This document shows, one piece after another, positions 5,625 to 10,931 of a stretch of DNA of 10,931 nt. The notes under the pieces are model-generated. The model was not told the DNA's origin and searched no databases. It saw nothing but the letters and a program-made list of their open reading frames with translations. The DNA lies in contig DASXMR010000101.1 in NCBI GenBank assembly GCA_036495525.1, forward strand, positions 1 to 10,931. Reading direction: 5' to 3'. This DNA comes from DASXMR01 sp036495525 (GTDB taxonomy: Bacteria > Actinomycetota > Actinomycetes > Streptosporangiales > Streptosporangiaceae). Every line of letters begins with the position of its first letter. Position 1 is the stretch's first letter. The position numbers were made by a program, and so were the translations under genes.

Positions 5625-6056
5625 ATGGACACGCACGGACAGCAGCTTGCCGAGACCTTCGTCAAGATGATCAACACCCACGACCCGGACGTGGTCGACC
5701 AGTTCGAGGCTGAGGGCTACGTCAACCACGAGGCGCTGTTCTCCGCTGAGGGGCGCGAGGCGAACCGCCAGTTCTGGCAGACGTTCTTCGCGGCGATACC
5801 CGACCTCAGCGCCAGCATGGAAGACCTGGTGATCTCCGGCGACCGGGTGGTGGGACGGTTCGTCTACCGCGGCACGCACACGGGAGAGCTCATGGGCATC
5901 CCCGCCAGCGGCAAGGCCGTCGAGATGCGGTCCATCGACATCTGGCGCGTCGAGGACGGCGTGTTCGCCGAGCACTGGGACGAGATCAACGCCCTGCAGC
6001 TGTTCCAGCAGATGGGCGCGCTGCCGCCGCTCGGCGGCTCCGGGGCCTCGGCGTGA
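5625..6056 (+). CDS. SnoaL-like ester cyclase / polyketide cyclase family protein
   Basis: A 143-residue protein of the SnoaL-like family (NTF2 fold). The helical N-terminus (HGQQLAETFVKMINTHDPDV, 4-23) is followed by VNHEA, FWQTFFAAIPDLSASMEDL, and the family-typical C-terminal sheet with GTHTGELMGIPASGKAVEM and IDIWRVEDGVFAEHWDEIN. Relatives close rings in aromatic polyketides or act on small esters. With no polyketide synthase nearby, the substrate is open, and many genomes hold such stand-alone copies. The start was chosen for the AAGGAGAG about 4 bases upstream; the same frame is open further upstream, but that part overlaps the preceding gene and looks non-coding. It lies 130 bases after the preceding gene and a hairpin, so it is probably its own unit. 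Confidence 0.9.
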   Translation: MDTHGQQLAETFVKMINTHDPDVVDQFEAEGYVNHEALFSAEGREANRQFWQTFFAAIPDLSASMEDLVISGDRVVGRFVYRGTHTGELMGIPASGKAVEMRSIDIWRVEDGVFAEHWDEINALQLFQQMGALPPLGGSGASA

Positions 6057-6150
6057 CGCTGCTCCCAACGCCGGTCGGTCTATGGCCTCGGTGACCAGGC
6101 ACAACTGCGGCGGCTGATTCGGGCGGCTGGTCCGCTCGCGACTGGCAGCT

Positions 6151-6174
6151 GAGACAACAAATGAGACAAGAGAT
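6151..6174. repeat. Tandem 12-base repeat near a tRNA 3' end
   Basis: Two adjacent 12-mers, GAGACAACAAAT and GAGACAAGAGAT, match at 10 of 12 positions. They are A-rich in a GC-rich setting and lie 57 bases beyond the 3' end of tRNA-Ser(CGA). They could be paired protein-binding sites or a trace of an element once integrated at the tRNA. No integrase gene accompanies them. Confidence 0.4.
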
Positions 6175-6188
6175 GCCGGGCACGCGCC

Positions 6189-6220
6189 TGGCGGCCAAGC
6201 CGCCAAGACTATTGTTCTTG
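6189..6220 (+). terminator. Terminator after the ester cyclase, also downstream of tRNA-Ser(CGA)
   Basis: TGGCGGC (6189-6195) and GCCGCCA (6199-6205) form a perfect 7-bp stem with a 3-base loop. On the plus strand a T-rich tail (ATTGTTCTTG within 6211-6220) follows after a few bases, unusual in this DNA, so it best fits termination of the ester cyclase transcript. On the minus strand the same hairpin lies 25 bases after the tRNA and may end that transcript too. Confidence 0.6.
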
Positions 6221-6230
6221 CCGGTCAGAG

Positions 6231-6317
6231 CGGTGGAGGTGGGATTTGAACCCACGGAAGACTTGCGCCTTCACACGCTTTCGAGGCGTGCGCCCTCGGC
6301 CACTAGGCGACTCCACC
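6231..6317 (-). tRNA. tRNA-Ser (anticodon CGA)
   Basis: An 87-base class II tRNA. The acceptor stem is GGTGGAG/CTCCACC with discriminator G at 6231. The anticodon stem CACGC/GCGTG encloses the loop CTCGAAA (anticodon CGA at 6281-6283), which reads UCG serine codons. There is a long variable arm as expected for serine, and a T-arm GTGGG-TTCAAAT-CCCAC, fully paired. CCA is not encoded. The gene follows tadA on the same strand but has its own -10-like element. Confidence 0.96.
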
Positions 6318-6324
6318 GCGCCCG

Positions 6325-6330
6325 AGCCTA
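6325..6330 (-). promoter_or_regulatory. Candidate -10 of tRNA-Ser(CGA)
   Basis: TAGGCT on the minus strand ends 7 bases before the tRNA 5' end, so transcription could begin at or beside the mature end. No good -35 is seen 16-18 bases upstream. Confidence 0.35.
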
Positions 6331-6341
6331 CCTGAGCACGG

Positions 6342-6370
6342 GCCGGCAGTGGCGGTCTGCCAGCACCGGC
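6342..6370 (-). terminator. Hairpin directly after tadA
   Basis: GCCGG (6342-6346) pairs with CCGGC (6366-6370), with inner TGG/CCA pairing across an internal loop. It begins at the base after the tadA stop, on the path to the tRNA gene. Modest stability and no U-run. Confidence 0.3.
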
Positions 6371-6862
6371 CTAACGCAGCCGGGCGAAGAACTGGCTGAG
6401 CAGCGCCGCGCACTCCTGCGCCAGCACGCCGCTGACGACCTCGACGCCGGGACCGAGCCTGCGGTCGGTGACGACGTCCCAGACAGACCCGGCCGCGCCG
6501 GCCTTGTCATCGTGCGCACCGTAGACCAGGGTGCGGATGCGGGCCGAGACCAGCGCCCCGGCGCACATGGTGCACGGCTCAAGGGTGACCACAAGCGTGC
6601 ACCTGCCGAGCCGCCAGCTGCCCAGCTGCCCGGCGGCCTCGCGGATGGCGACGATCTCGGCGTGCGCTGTCGGGTCCCGGTCTGCCTCGCGCCGGTTGCG
6701 GCCGCGCCCGATGACCTCGCCATCCGGGCCGAGGACGAGGGCACCGACCGGCACGTCGGCGGGCTGGCCGGGTGCGGCGGCGTCGTGCGCTGTCGTGCCA
6801 GCGGCCAGATCCAGCGCCAGCCGCATAGCGGACTCGAATGAGACCTGGTAGCCAGTAGCCAC
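6371..6862 (-). CDS. tadA: tRNA-specific adenosine deaminase (A34 to I34)
   Basis: A 163-residue zinc-dependent cytidine/deoxycytidylate-type deaminase that converts the wobble adenosine of tRNA-Arg(ACG) to inosine. The zinc and catalytic motifs are HAE at 67-69 (His67 ligand, Glu69 proton shuttle) and PCTMC at 96-100 (Cys97, Cys100 ligands). DVPVGALV at 36-43, GRGRNRRE (52-59) and GAHDDKAGAAGS (115-126) also match TadA. GTG 6862 was chosen because GGAGGGAGG ends 6 bases upstream; the frame stays open further, but that part is not family-like. It lies 140 bases downstream of its actinobacterial partner gene on the same strand. The neighbouring serine tRNA is not its known substrate. Confidence 0.95.
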   Translation of the reverse strand: MATGYQVSFESAMRLALDLAAGTTAHDAAAPGQPADVPVGALVLGPDGEVIGRGRNRREADRDPTAHAEIVAIREAAGQLGSWRLGRCTLVVTLEPCTMCAGALVSARIRTLVYGAHDDKAGAAGSVWDVVTDRRLGPGVEVVSGVLAQECAALLSQFFARLR

Positions 6863-6868
6863 GGGCAG

Positions 6869-6892
6869 CCTCCCTCCGGCAAGACCTGCCGG
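6869..6892 (-). promoter_or_regulatory. tadA ribosome binding site with an adjoining hairpin
   Basis: The Shine-Dalgarno GGAGGGAGG (6877-6869) sits 6 bases before GTG 6862. A perfect 6-bp hairpin, CCGGCA/TGCCGG with a 5-base loop (6876-6892), ends in its first two bases. The core AGGGAGG remains free, so strong masking is not expected, but the hairpin may tune tadA translation. Confidence 0.4.
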
Positions 6893-7002
6893 TAAGTGAT
6901 TCTGCCCGTCCAGGGGCTCGTGTCGCTGCCCGCCCCTGACGGCCTCCAGCCGGGCGACCGGAAGCACGCGACTGACCGTCTGCGGGAGAAGGCGCGGCGC
7001 CG

Positions 7003-7512
7003 TCAGCAGCCGAGCCGCGCCTCGGGTCCGAGCAGCGCGTCAAGCGCGCGTTCGAGTGCCGGGCCGAAGCCGATCCTGCGGGCGAGGCTGGACAGCACCT
7101 CGTCGGGGTAGAGATCCAGGTCGCCGGACAGCGCGCCGAGTTCCATCTCGTCCACGCCCAGGTCGGCGAAGATCGACATGTCGCCCGCCGGTAGCACCTG
7201 GTCCAGATCCTCGTCCAGCGGCACCGGCAGGTCCAGGTGGTCAAGCACCTGCCGGGCCAGTGGCCAGTCCAGCGAGGCGGTGATGTCGGACAGGTACACG
7301 GATACCTGGGCGCCGATGACGCGCAGCGCGACAAAGAAATCCTCGCCGACGGCCGCCAGCCCGATAGTTCCGCCGATGCTCGGCTGCTGCCGCAGCGCCT
7401 GGATCAGGCCGTCCAGGTTCCCGGTGAGGGCAGCTGGCAGCAGCTCGGCCAGCCAGGCGTCCTCTTCCCGGTAGACGACCACGGCGAAGTCGTCCATGCC
7501 CATATCCGTCAT
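7003..7512 (-). CDS. tRNA adenosine deaminase-associated protein
   Basis: A 169-residue acidic protein of the actinobacterial family found next to tadA. It has a compact N-terminal region with YREEDAWLAELL (14-25) and a central strand-rich part (GGTIGLAAVGEDFFVAL, 47-63). The C-terminal half is rich in Asp/Leu, with MSIFADLGVDEMELGAL (112-128) and LYPDEVLSSLARRIGFG (134-150), the features I associate with this family. The molecular function is not established; a role in TadA function is inferred only from gene order. ATG 7512 was chosen for the G-rich GGTGGGG about 5 bases upstream; ATG 7503 and 7497 are alternatives. It precedes tadA on the same strand with a 140-base gap, so a joint transcript is likely. 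Confidence 0.88.
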   Translation of the reverse strand: MTDMGMDDFAVVVYREEDAWLAELLPAALTGNLDGLIQALRQQPSIGGTIGLAAVGEDFFVALRVIGAQVSVYLSDITASLDWPLARQVLDHLDLPVPLDEDLDQVLPAGDMSIFADLGVDEMELGALSGDLDLYPDEVLSSLARRIGFGPALERALDALLGPEARLGC

Positions 7513-7859
7513 ACTCACCCCACCACCGAGCACACAGCTAGGAATGGTGTCAGACTTACGCCGCCACCGTGGCTTGATCGGCGGCGCTCGCTCGCCGGCG
7601 CTTGTGCCTGCTGCTGGCCATGAGACATTAAAGAGCAGGTCAGAGCCGTTCAGCCGGGGGCAGTGGCTGAGCCGCCGGATTGTCAGGCGGCAAGCTCTTC
7701 GCCTGGCGCATCGGCGCGGCGCGTGCCCGGCAGGACCGCCTCTCACGTAGGGTGGCCTCCTGGTTCCTGGCCATTGGGGCGCAATTGGACCCTGGGTTAT
7801 GCTGGTCTCAGCGGCCGCGTGCGCGCGCCGGTCAGATAAGCGCTAGGGAGGTGAGCACG
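7513..7859. other. Divergent intergenic region
   Basis: This is 347 bases between the tadA-associated gene (minus) and the small membrane protein gene (plus). It holds two GC hairpins, CGCCGCC 7559-7565 with GGCGGCG 7580-7586 and GCCGCC 7671-7676 with GGCGGC 7686-7691. An AT-rich patch near 7624-7636 contains a minus-strand TAATGT that could be a -10 for the tadA-associated unit, with a poor -35. A plus-strand promoter candidate lies at 7774-7803. I see no convincing gene, tRNA or known riboswitch. Confidence 0.5.
7774..7803 (+). promoter_or_regulatory. Candidate promoter of the membrane/PH-domain unit
   Basis: TTGGGG (7774-7779) and TATGCT (7798-7803) are 18 bases apart. The -10 fits TAnnnT well. 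The start point would be about 50 bases before GTG 7860, leaving room for the visible Shine-Dalgarno. Confidence 0.4.
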
Positions 7860-8012
7860 GTGCTGAAGAAGGTCATCACCTGGGCTATCGTCCTATTCAT
7901 CGTGTACTACCTGGCGACAAACCCGCACGGCGCTGCGATATTCGTCCGGGGCATTTTCCACTGGCTGCAGGGCGCCGGCAAGTCGCTGTCGCAATTCTTT
8001 AACGACCTTTGA
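7860..8012 (+). CDS. 50-residue single-pass membrane protein
   Basis: GTG 7860 is preceded by GGGAGGTGAG with 4 bases to the start; GTG 7851 is a less likely alternative inside the Shine-Dalgarno. The peptide opens with two lysines, then a hydrophobic helix (VITWAIVLFIVYYLAT, about 5-20), then NPHGAAIFVRGIFHWLQGAG and a polar end, LSQFFNDL. It is probably a membrane-anchored microprotein with an amphipathic second helix. It ends 4 bases before the PH-domain gene, so the two are almost surely co-translated. Similar short proteins occur in actinobacteria as hypothetical proteins; no function is known to me. Confidence 0.8.
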   Translation: MLKKVITWAIVLFIVYYLATNPHGAAIFVRGIFHWLQGAGKSLSQFFNDL

Positions 8013-8016
8013 TCCG

Positions 8017-8649
8017 ATGAGCCAGACAGGCCGGGCCGGGTCGGCAGCAGTCAATAAGTACCTGCTGCCGCGAGAAAAGCAGCACGCAACCGTCCGGCGG
8101 CACCCGGCCATTCTTATCGGCCCTGCCTCACTGGCCGTGGGCGGGCTGCTTGTCGCCGCCGTGCTGAGCGTCACTCTCGTCAGCGGTGCCCTGGTCTGGG
8201 TTGTCTGGGCGGCGTGGGCGGCGCTGGTGCTGAACCTGGCCTGGCAGGCAGTCAACTGGGCGGTCGACTATTTCGTGGTGACCTCCGAGCGCATCCTGCT
8301 GACCTCCGGGGTGCTGACCCGCAAGGTCGCCATGATGCCGCTGTCCAAGGTCACGGACATGAGCTTCCAGCGCTCGTTCGCCGGCCGGGTGCTTGGCTAT
8401 GGCGATTTCATCGTCGAGTCAGCCGGCCAGGATCAGGCGCTGCGCACGGTCGACCATATTCCTTATCCGGAGCAGCTCTACCTGCTCATCTGCGGGATCC
8501 TCTTCCCCAAGAGCGACGTGCCAAGGGACCAGTTCGGCATGCCGATGGATCCTGATGAGTGGGCAGGGGCGGGCGTGACGGCCGAGTGGGTCAACCCCGA
8601 CGATCCTTACGGTCCAGCGGAGATAGAGCCTCCCAGCAGCGACGACTGA
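8017..8649 (+). CDS. Bacterial PH domain (bPH2, YdbS-like) membrane protein
   Basis: A 210-residue protein. After a short polar N-terminus with YLLPREKQHATVRRHP (15-30) come two membrane helices (about 31-57 and 59-82). A bacterial pleckstrin-homology type 2 domain follows (about 84-165), with YFVVTSERILLTSGVLTRKV (85-104), the typical VTDMSFQRSFAGRVLGYGD (112-130) and a helix LYLLICGIL. The tail is acidic and proline-rich, and cytoplasmic. Membrane-linked bPH proteins are widespread, but their ligands are mostly unknown. The start is 4 bases after the stop of the 50-residue membrane protein with a poor own Shine-Dalgarno, so translational coupling is likely and the two may form a complex (inference). 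Confidence 0.9.
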   Translation: MSQTGRAGSAAVNKYLLPREKQHATVRRHPAILIGPASLAVGGLLVAAVLSVTLVSGALVWVVWAAWAALVLNLAWQAVNWAVDYFVVTSERILLTSGVLTRKVAMMPLSKVTDMSFQRSFAGRVLGYGDFIVESAGQDQALRTVDHIPYPEQLYLLICGILFPKSDVPRDQFGMPMDPDEWAGAGVTAEWVNPDDPYGPAEIEPPSSDD

Positions 8650-8714
8650 CCGCCGCGGCCCCGGCGGACTCGCGGCTGCCTGCCATTGACCCGCTGCAGC
8701 AAGCTGAGGCAGCC
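8650..8714. terminator. Stem-loops between convergent PH-domain and methyltransferase-like genes
   Basis: CCGCCG (8650-8655) with CGGCGG (8662-8667) begins right after the PH-gene stop. A second inverted pair, GGCTGCCT (8674-8681) with AGGCAGCC (8707-8714), has a 25-base loop that itself contains GCTGCAGC. Together they probably end transcripts from both sides. No U-runs. Confidence 0.4.
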
Positions 8715-8737
8715 AGCAGTACCGCGCCGCTTGGCGC

Positions 8738-9214
8738 TTATCCGGGCAGCAGCACCAGGGCGCGATTGTGCGGACCACGGAAGCTCAGGATGACTCGCTG
8801 GCAGGTGCCGTAGGCGGCGTGGTGCCGCTCGATGGCATCGAGCAGCTGATCCCGGCCAAGCCTGGCATCCGCGGCCCAGAAGTTGCAGCATGGCACGACG
8901 ACAACGGGCCGCATCCGGGCCGAATTCACCACTTCACGAAGCGCGCTATCCGGGTGCAGGCCAATGACGACGTCGTAGTACTCGGCCATGCCGGCCTGAT
9001 AATCTTCCGCGCGGCTCGAAACGCCACGCAGAACCCAGCCGCGGGGATCCACGACGTCGCATTCGATGTTGTGCCGCTTGCGGAGAATGCGGGCGAGCAT
9101 TCCCTGGCCGCCGGCGACGTCAGCGGCGCTGCGGGCGGCTGGGAACCGGGCGGCAACGAAGTCAGCCACGACCTCGAACCGCTGCCCGTCACCGTGAAAT
9201 CGATGTGTCGTCAC
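8738..9214 (-). CDS. Small Rossmann-fold methyltransferase-like protein
   Basis: A 158-residue protein with a class I SAM-methyltransferase core. Motif I is ADVAGGQGMLARIL (31-44), with acidic residues after the second strand in CDVVDPRG (52-59). A fourth-strand segment, DVVIGLHPDSA (81-91), is followed by a conserved-looking VVVVPCCNFW (104-113). The order 'D-GG-G-L ... GLH-D ... PCC' resembles the Methyltransf_32/METTL25-type group of probable RNA methyltransferases, though the protein is short and shows no separate substrate domain. GTG 9214 is the best start, because the frame upstream of it runs into tRNA-Ser(GCT); no clear Shine-Dalgarno is visible. It lies 92 bases downstream of that tRNA on the same strand and may be read from the same promoter. 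Substrate unknown. Confidence 0.75.
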   Translation of the reverse strand: MTTHRFHGDGQRFEVVADFVAARFPAARSAADVAGGQGMLARILRKRHNIECDVVDPRGWVLRGVSSRAEDYQAGMAEYYDVVIGLHPDSALREVVNSARMRPVVVVPCCNFWAADARLGRDQLLDAIERHHAAYGTCQRVILSFRGPHNRALVLLPG

Positions 9215-9306
9215 CGTCAGACCAACTACCCGGATGCGTGCGCGTCCCGCGTTCAGCCGATGCGGGGCCGGGACTTCACGCTGCTGGCGCAAAGGTCCCT
9301 GGTCAG

Positions 9307-9395
9307 CGGAGGCTCGTGGATTTGAACCCCGGATGGGCGTGAACCCAAACCGCATTAGCAGTGCGGCGCCATAGACCGGACTAGGCGAAGCCTCC
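9307..9395 (-). tRNA. tRNA-Ser (anticodon GCT)
   Basis: An 89-base class II tRNA. The acceptor is GGAGGCT/AGCCTCC, discriminator G at 9307. The anticodon stem CCGCA/TGCGG encloses the loop CTGCTAA (anticodon GCT at 9357-9359), which reads AGC and AGU. The variable arm is TGGG-TTCACG-CCCA. In the T-arm CGGGG-TTCAAAT-CCACG, the middle pair is G against A (9329 with 9317), a mismatch not normal in this stem. CCA is not encoded. A candidate promoter lies just upstream. Confidence 0.93.
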
Positions 9396-9397
9396 CA

Positions 9398-9415
9398 GCG
9401 ACCCGGACGGGTCGC
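9398..9415 (-). other. Hairpin just upstream of tRNA-Ser(GCT)
   Basis: GCGACCC (9398-9404) and GGGTCGC (9409-9415) form a perfect 7-bp stem with a 4-base loop, ending 2 bases before the mature tRNA 5' end. It would be the 5' leader if the promoter at 9422-9451 is used, and may guide RNase P processing. It could also be the end of the acyl-CoA synthetase transcript. Confidence 0.4.
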
Positions 9416-9421
9416 GGCCCT

Positions 9422-9451
9422 AGGGTACCGCCACCCCCGGGCGAGCGGCAA
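9422..9451 (-). promoter_or_regulatory. Candidate promoter of tRNA-Ser(GCT)
   Basis: On the minus strand TTGCCG (9451-9446) and TACCCT (9427-9422) are 18 bases apart, with 4 of 6 matches to TTGACA and a TAnnnT -10. The start point would be about 20 bases before the tRNA. The -35 shares bases with a small GCGGC/GCCGC hairpin (9445-9457) that may terminate the upstream acyl-CoA synthetase transcript. Confidence 0.42.
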
Positions 9452-9490
9452 AGCCGCCGGCCTCGGCTGCCAGTGCCCGGCCAGCCGGCC

Positions 9491-10931
9491 TCAGCGCGTC
9501 TCGATGACCTCGTAGTCACCCCGCGCGTATGCCTCGCGGATCCTGGTCTTGGCGAACTTGCCGACGCTGGTCTTGGGCACCTCCCCGATGAACGACCAGC
9601 GCTCGGGCAGCTGCCAGCGCGGCACCTGCGCGGACAGGAACGCGCGCAGCTCGGCTGCGCTGACGGTGGCCCCGTCGGCCAGCACCACGGTGGCCAGGGG
9701 TCGCTCGCCCCACTTGTCGTCCGGCACTCCGATGACCGCGGCCTCGGTCACCTCGGGGTGCGCCATCAGCGCGTTCTCCAGCTCCATCGAGGAGATCCAC
9801 TCGCCGCCCGACTTGATCACGTCCTTGGCCCGGTCGGTCAGCGTGACGTAGCCGAGCCGGTCGACGGTGCCGACGTCGCCCGTGCGCAGCCAGCCGTCGC
9901 GGAACTTATCCGGGTCGTCGTCCTTGTAATACGCGCCGGTGACCCACGGCCCGCGCACTTCCACCTCGCCGACTGCCTCGCCGTCGTGCGGCAGCAGGAC
10001 GCCGCCGTCGCCGACCAGCCTGGTCTCTACCGCGCACATATGCCGGCCCTGGGTGTTCCGGTAGTGCCAGCCCTCCTCTTCCGGCACGCCGGCCGGCGGG
10101 TGCGCGACGCTGCCCAGCGGCGAGGTCTCGGTCATGCCCCAGGCCTGCACGATCCGGACGCCAAGCTCTTTCTCGTAGGCCTCCATCAGCGAGTGCGGCA
10201 CTGCTGAGCCGCCGCACGGCACCAGCCGCAGCGAGCTCAGGTCGCCGCCTTGAGCGCGCACGTGCTGGAGCAGCGCGTTCCAGATCGTGGGCACTGCGCC
10301 GGCCAGCGTGGGCCGTTCCGCCTCGATGAGCCGCACCAGGGGCTCTGGCTGCAGGAACCGGTCCGGCATCACCAGGTCGGCGCCGGCCAGCATGGCCGCG
10401 TAGATCAGCCCCCAGGCGTTGGCATGGAACATCGGCACGACCGGCAGCACCCGGTCGGTGTCCGAGAGGCCGAACACGTTCCCCATGCACACGGCCATCG
10501 AGTGCAGGTGCATCGAGCGGTGGCTGTACACGACGCCCTTGGGGTGACCAGTCGTGCCGCTCGTGTAGCACATGGCCGCGGCCTGGCGCTCGTCGACGTC
10601 GGGCCACTCGAAGGTGGCGGGCTGGGCCGCGAGCAGGGCCTCGTAGGAGTGCACCGGCCGGCCCGCATCGGCCAGCTCGGCGGGCACCGTGAACTCCGTC
10701 TCATCCTCGGCCGCGGTGACGATGACGTGCCGGATGGCCGGGGCATAAGGCAGCACCTGAGCCAGCAGCGACACCAGGGAGCGGTCGACGATCACGACGT
10801 CGTCGCCGGCGTGATCGGCGATATAGCCGATGACCTGCGGGTCGAGCCGCAGGTTGAGGGTGTGCAGCACCGCGCCCATGGATGGAATGGTGAGGTAAGC
10901 CTCGAGGTGCTCCGCGTTGTTCCACATCAGG
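9491..10931 (-). CDS. Fatty acyl-CoA synthetase (ANL superfamily), N-terminus off the right edge
   Basis: The frame is open to base 10931 with a leucine codon before the first visible Met, so it is cut by the window; about 60 residues of a roughly 540-residue enzyme are missing. Numbering from ATG 10927: the P-loop YTSGTTGHPKG (121-131), a GMTETSP adenylate motif, GWLRTGDVG with the ribose-binding Asp, then the hinge and C-terminal lid with DRAKDVIKSGGEWISSMELE and HPEVTEAAVIGVPDDKWGE. The catalytic lysine is in TSVGKFAK (Lys457). The enzyme makes an acyl-adenylate from fatty acid and ATP, then the CoA thioester; sequence style suits the medium/long-chain FadD group (MWNNAEHLEAYL is typical of this branch). 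Chain length cannot be read from sequence. It probably feeds beta-oxidation or lipid synthesis. It lies upstream of tRNA-Ser(GCT) on the same strand. Confidence 0.93.
   Translation of the reverse strand, partial: LMWNNAEHLEAYLTIPSMGAVLHTLNLRLDPQVIGYIADHAGDDVVIVDRSLVSLLAQVLPYAPAIRHVIVTAAEDETEFTVPAELADAGRPVHSYEALLAAQPATFEWPDVDERQAAAMCYTSGTTGHPKGVVYSHRSMHLHSMAVCMGNVFGLSDTDRVLPVVPMFHANAWGLIYAAMLAGADLVMPDRFLQPEPLVRLIEAERPTLAGAVPTIWNALLQHVRAQGGDLSSLRLVPCGGSAVPHSLMEAYEKELGVRIVQAWGMTETSPLGSVAHPPAGVPEEEGWHYRNTQGRHMCAVETRLVGDGGVLLPHDGEAVGEVEVRGPWVTGAYYKDDDPDKFRDGWLRTGDVGTVDRLGYVTLTDRAKDVIKSGGEWISSMELENALMAHPEVTEAAVIGVPDDKWGERPLATVVLADGATVSAAELRAFLSAQVPRWQLPERWSFIGEVPKTSVGKFAKTRIREAYARGDYEVIETR

Noticed and set aside
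5307..6206. 299-codon minus-strand frame opposite the small conserved gene and ester cyclase
   Set aside because: Both plus-strand genes match known families and have fitting starts; the antisense product is low-complexity in its C-terminal part.
6161..6841. Plus-strand frame across tRNA-Ser(CGA) and tadA
   Set aside because: It reads through a tRNA and antisense to tadA, and its VEVGFEPTEDL stretch is the well-known false translation of a tRNA.
7496..7750. 84-codon plus-strand frame in the divergent spacer
   Set aside because: No ribosome binding site and a composition of Arg/Pro/Ser like chance GC-rich frames.
9215..9451. N-terminal extension of the methyltransferase-like frame
   Set aside because: It would translate through tRNA-Ser(GCT); GTG 9214 is the first start clear of the tRNA that keeps the domain.
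1..10931. CRISPR array, rRNA, complete IS element or toxin-antitoxin pair
   Set aside because: No regularly spaced repeats, rRNA motifs, transposase motifs with terminal repeats, or toxin gene beside the VapB-labelled protein were seen.

Overview
The window is high-GC DNA (about 60% in the first 800 bases, 70% or more in most of the rest when single lines are counted). It fits an actinomycete chromosome, probably of the Streptomyces/Streptosporangiales kind. The strongest pointer is a tadA gene preceded by the actinobacterial tRNA adenosine deaminase-associated gene. Other pointers are two bacterial-type serine tRNAs without encoded CCA, a MocR regulator, and several starts that look leaderless.

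Left end (1-2238): a large serine recombinase gene on the minus strand runs off the left edge. Its start codon lies only 30 bases from the first ATG of a DHA2-type MFS exporter on the plus strand. The exporter begins inside its first membrane helix, has no usable ribosome binding site, and appears to have lost its true 5' end. The simplest reading is that 804-841 is the right-hand attachment junction of an integrated phage or ICE that inserted into the exporter gene; the rest of the element lies to the left.

Middle (2239-6056): after a convergent spacer packed with stem-loops comes a minus-strand unit: a carboxymuconolactone decarboxylase/AhpD-like gene, a 33-codon ORF with a strong Shine-Dalgarno, and a SnoaL-like gene. 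It is transcribed divergently from a MocR (GntR-aminotransferase) regulator across only 47 bases, where two -10-like hexamers sit 7-8 bases from each ATG. Downstream on the plus strand are a small conserved actinobacterial protein (often labelled VapB antitoxin, but with a ParB-like C-terminal look) and a SnoaL-like ester cyclase.

Right half (6057-10931): a core-genome stretch. The minus strand carries the tadA-associated gene, tadA, tRNA-Ser(CGA), a small Rossmann methyltransferase-like gene, tRNA-Ser(GCT) and a partial fatty acyl-CoA synthetase cut by the right edge. On the plus strand is a two-gene unit: a 50-residue membrane protein followed closely by a bacterial-PH-domain membrane protein.

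No CRISPR array, rRNA or complete insertion sequence was seen. The most notable item is the recombinase/exporter junction. The divergent promoter region, the small coupled ORF and the PH-domain pair are lesser points. I did not find convincing evidence of a wholly new multi-gene system.
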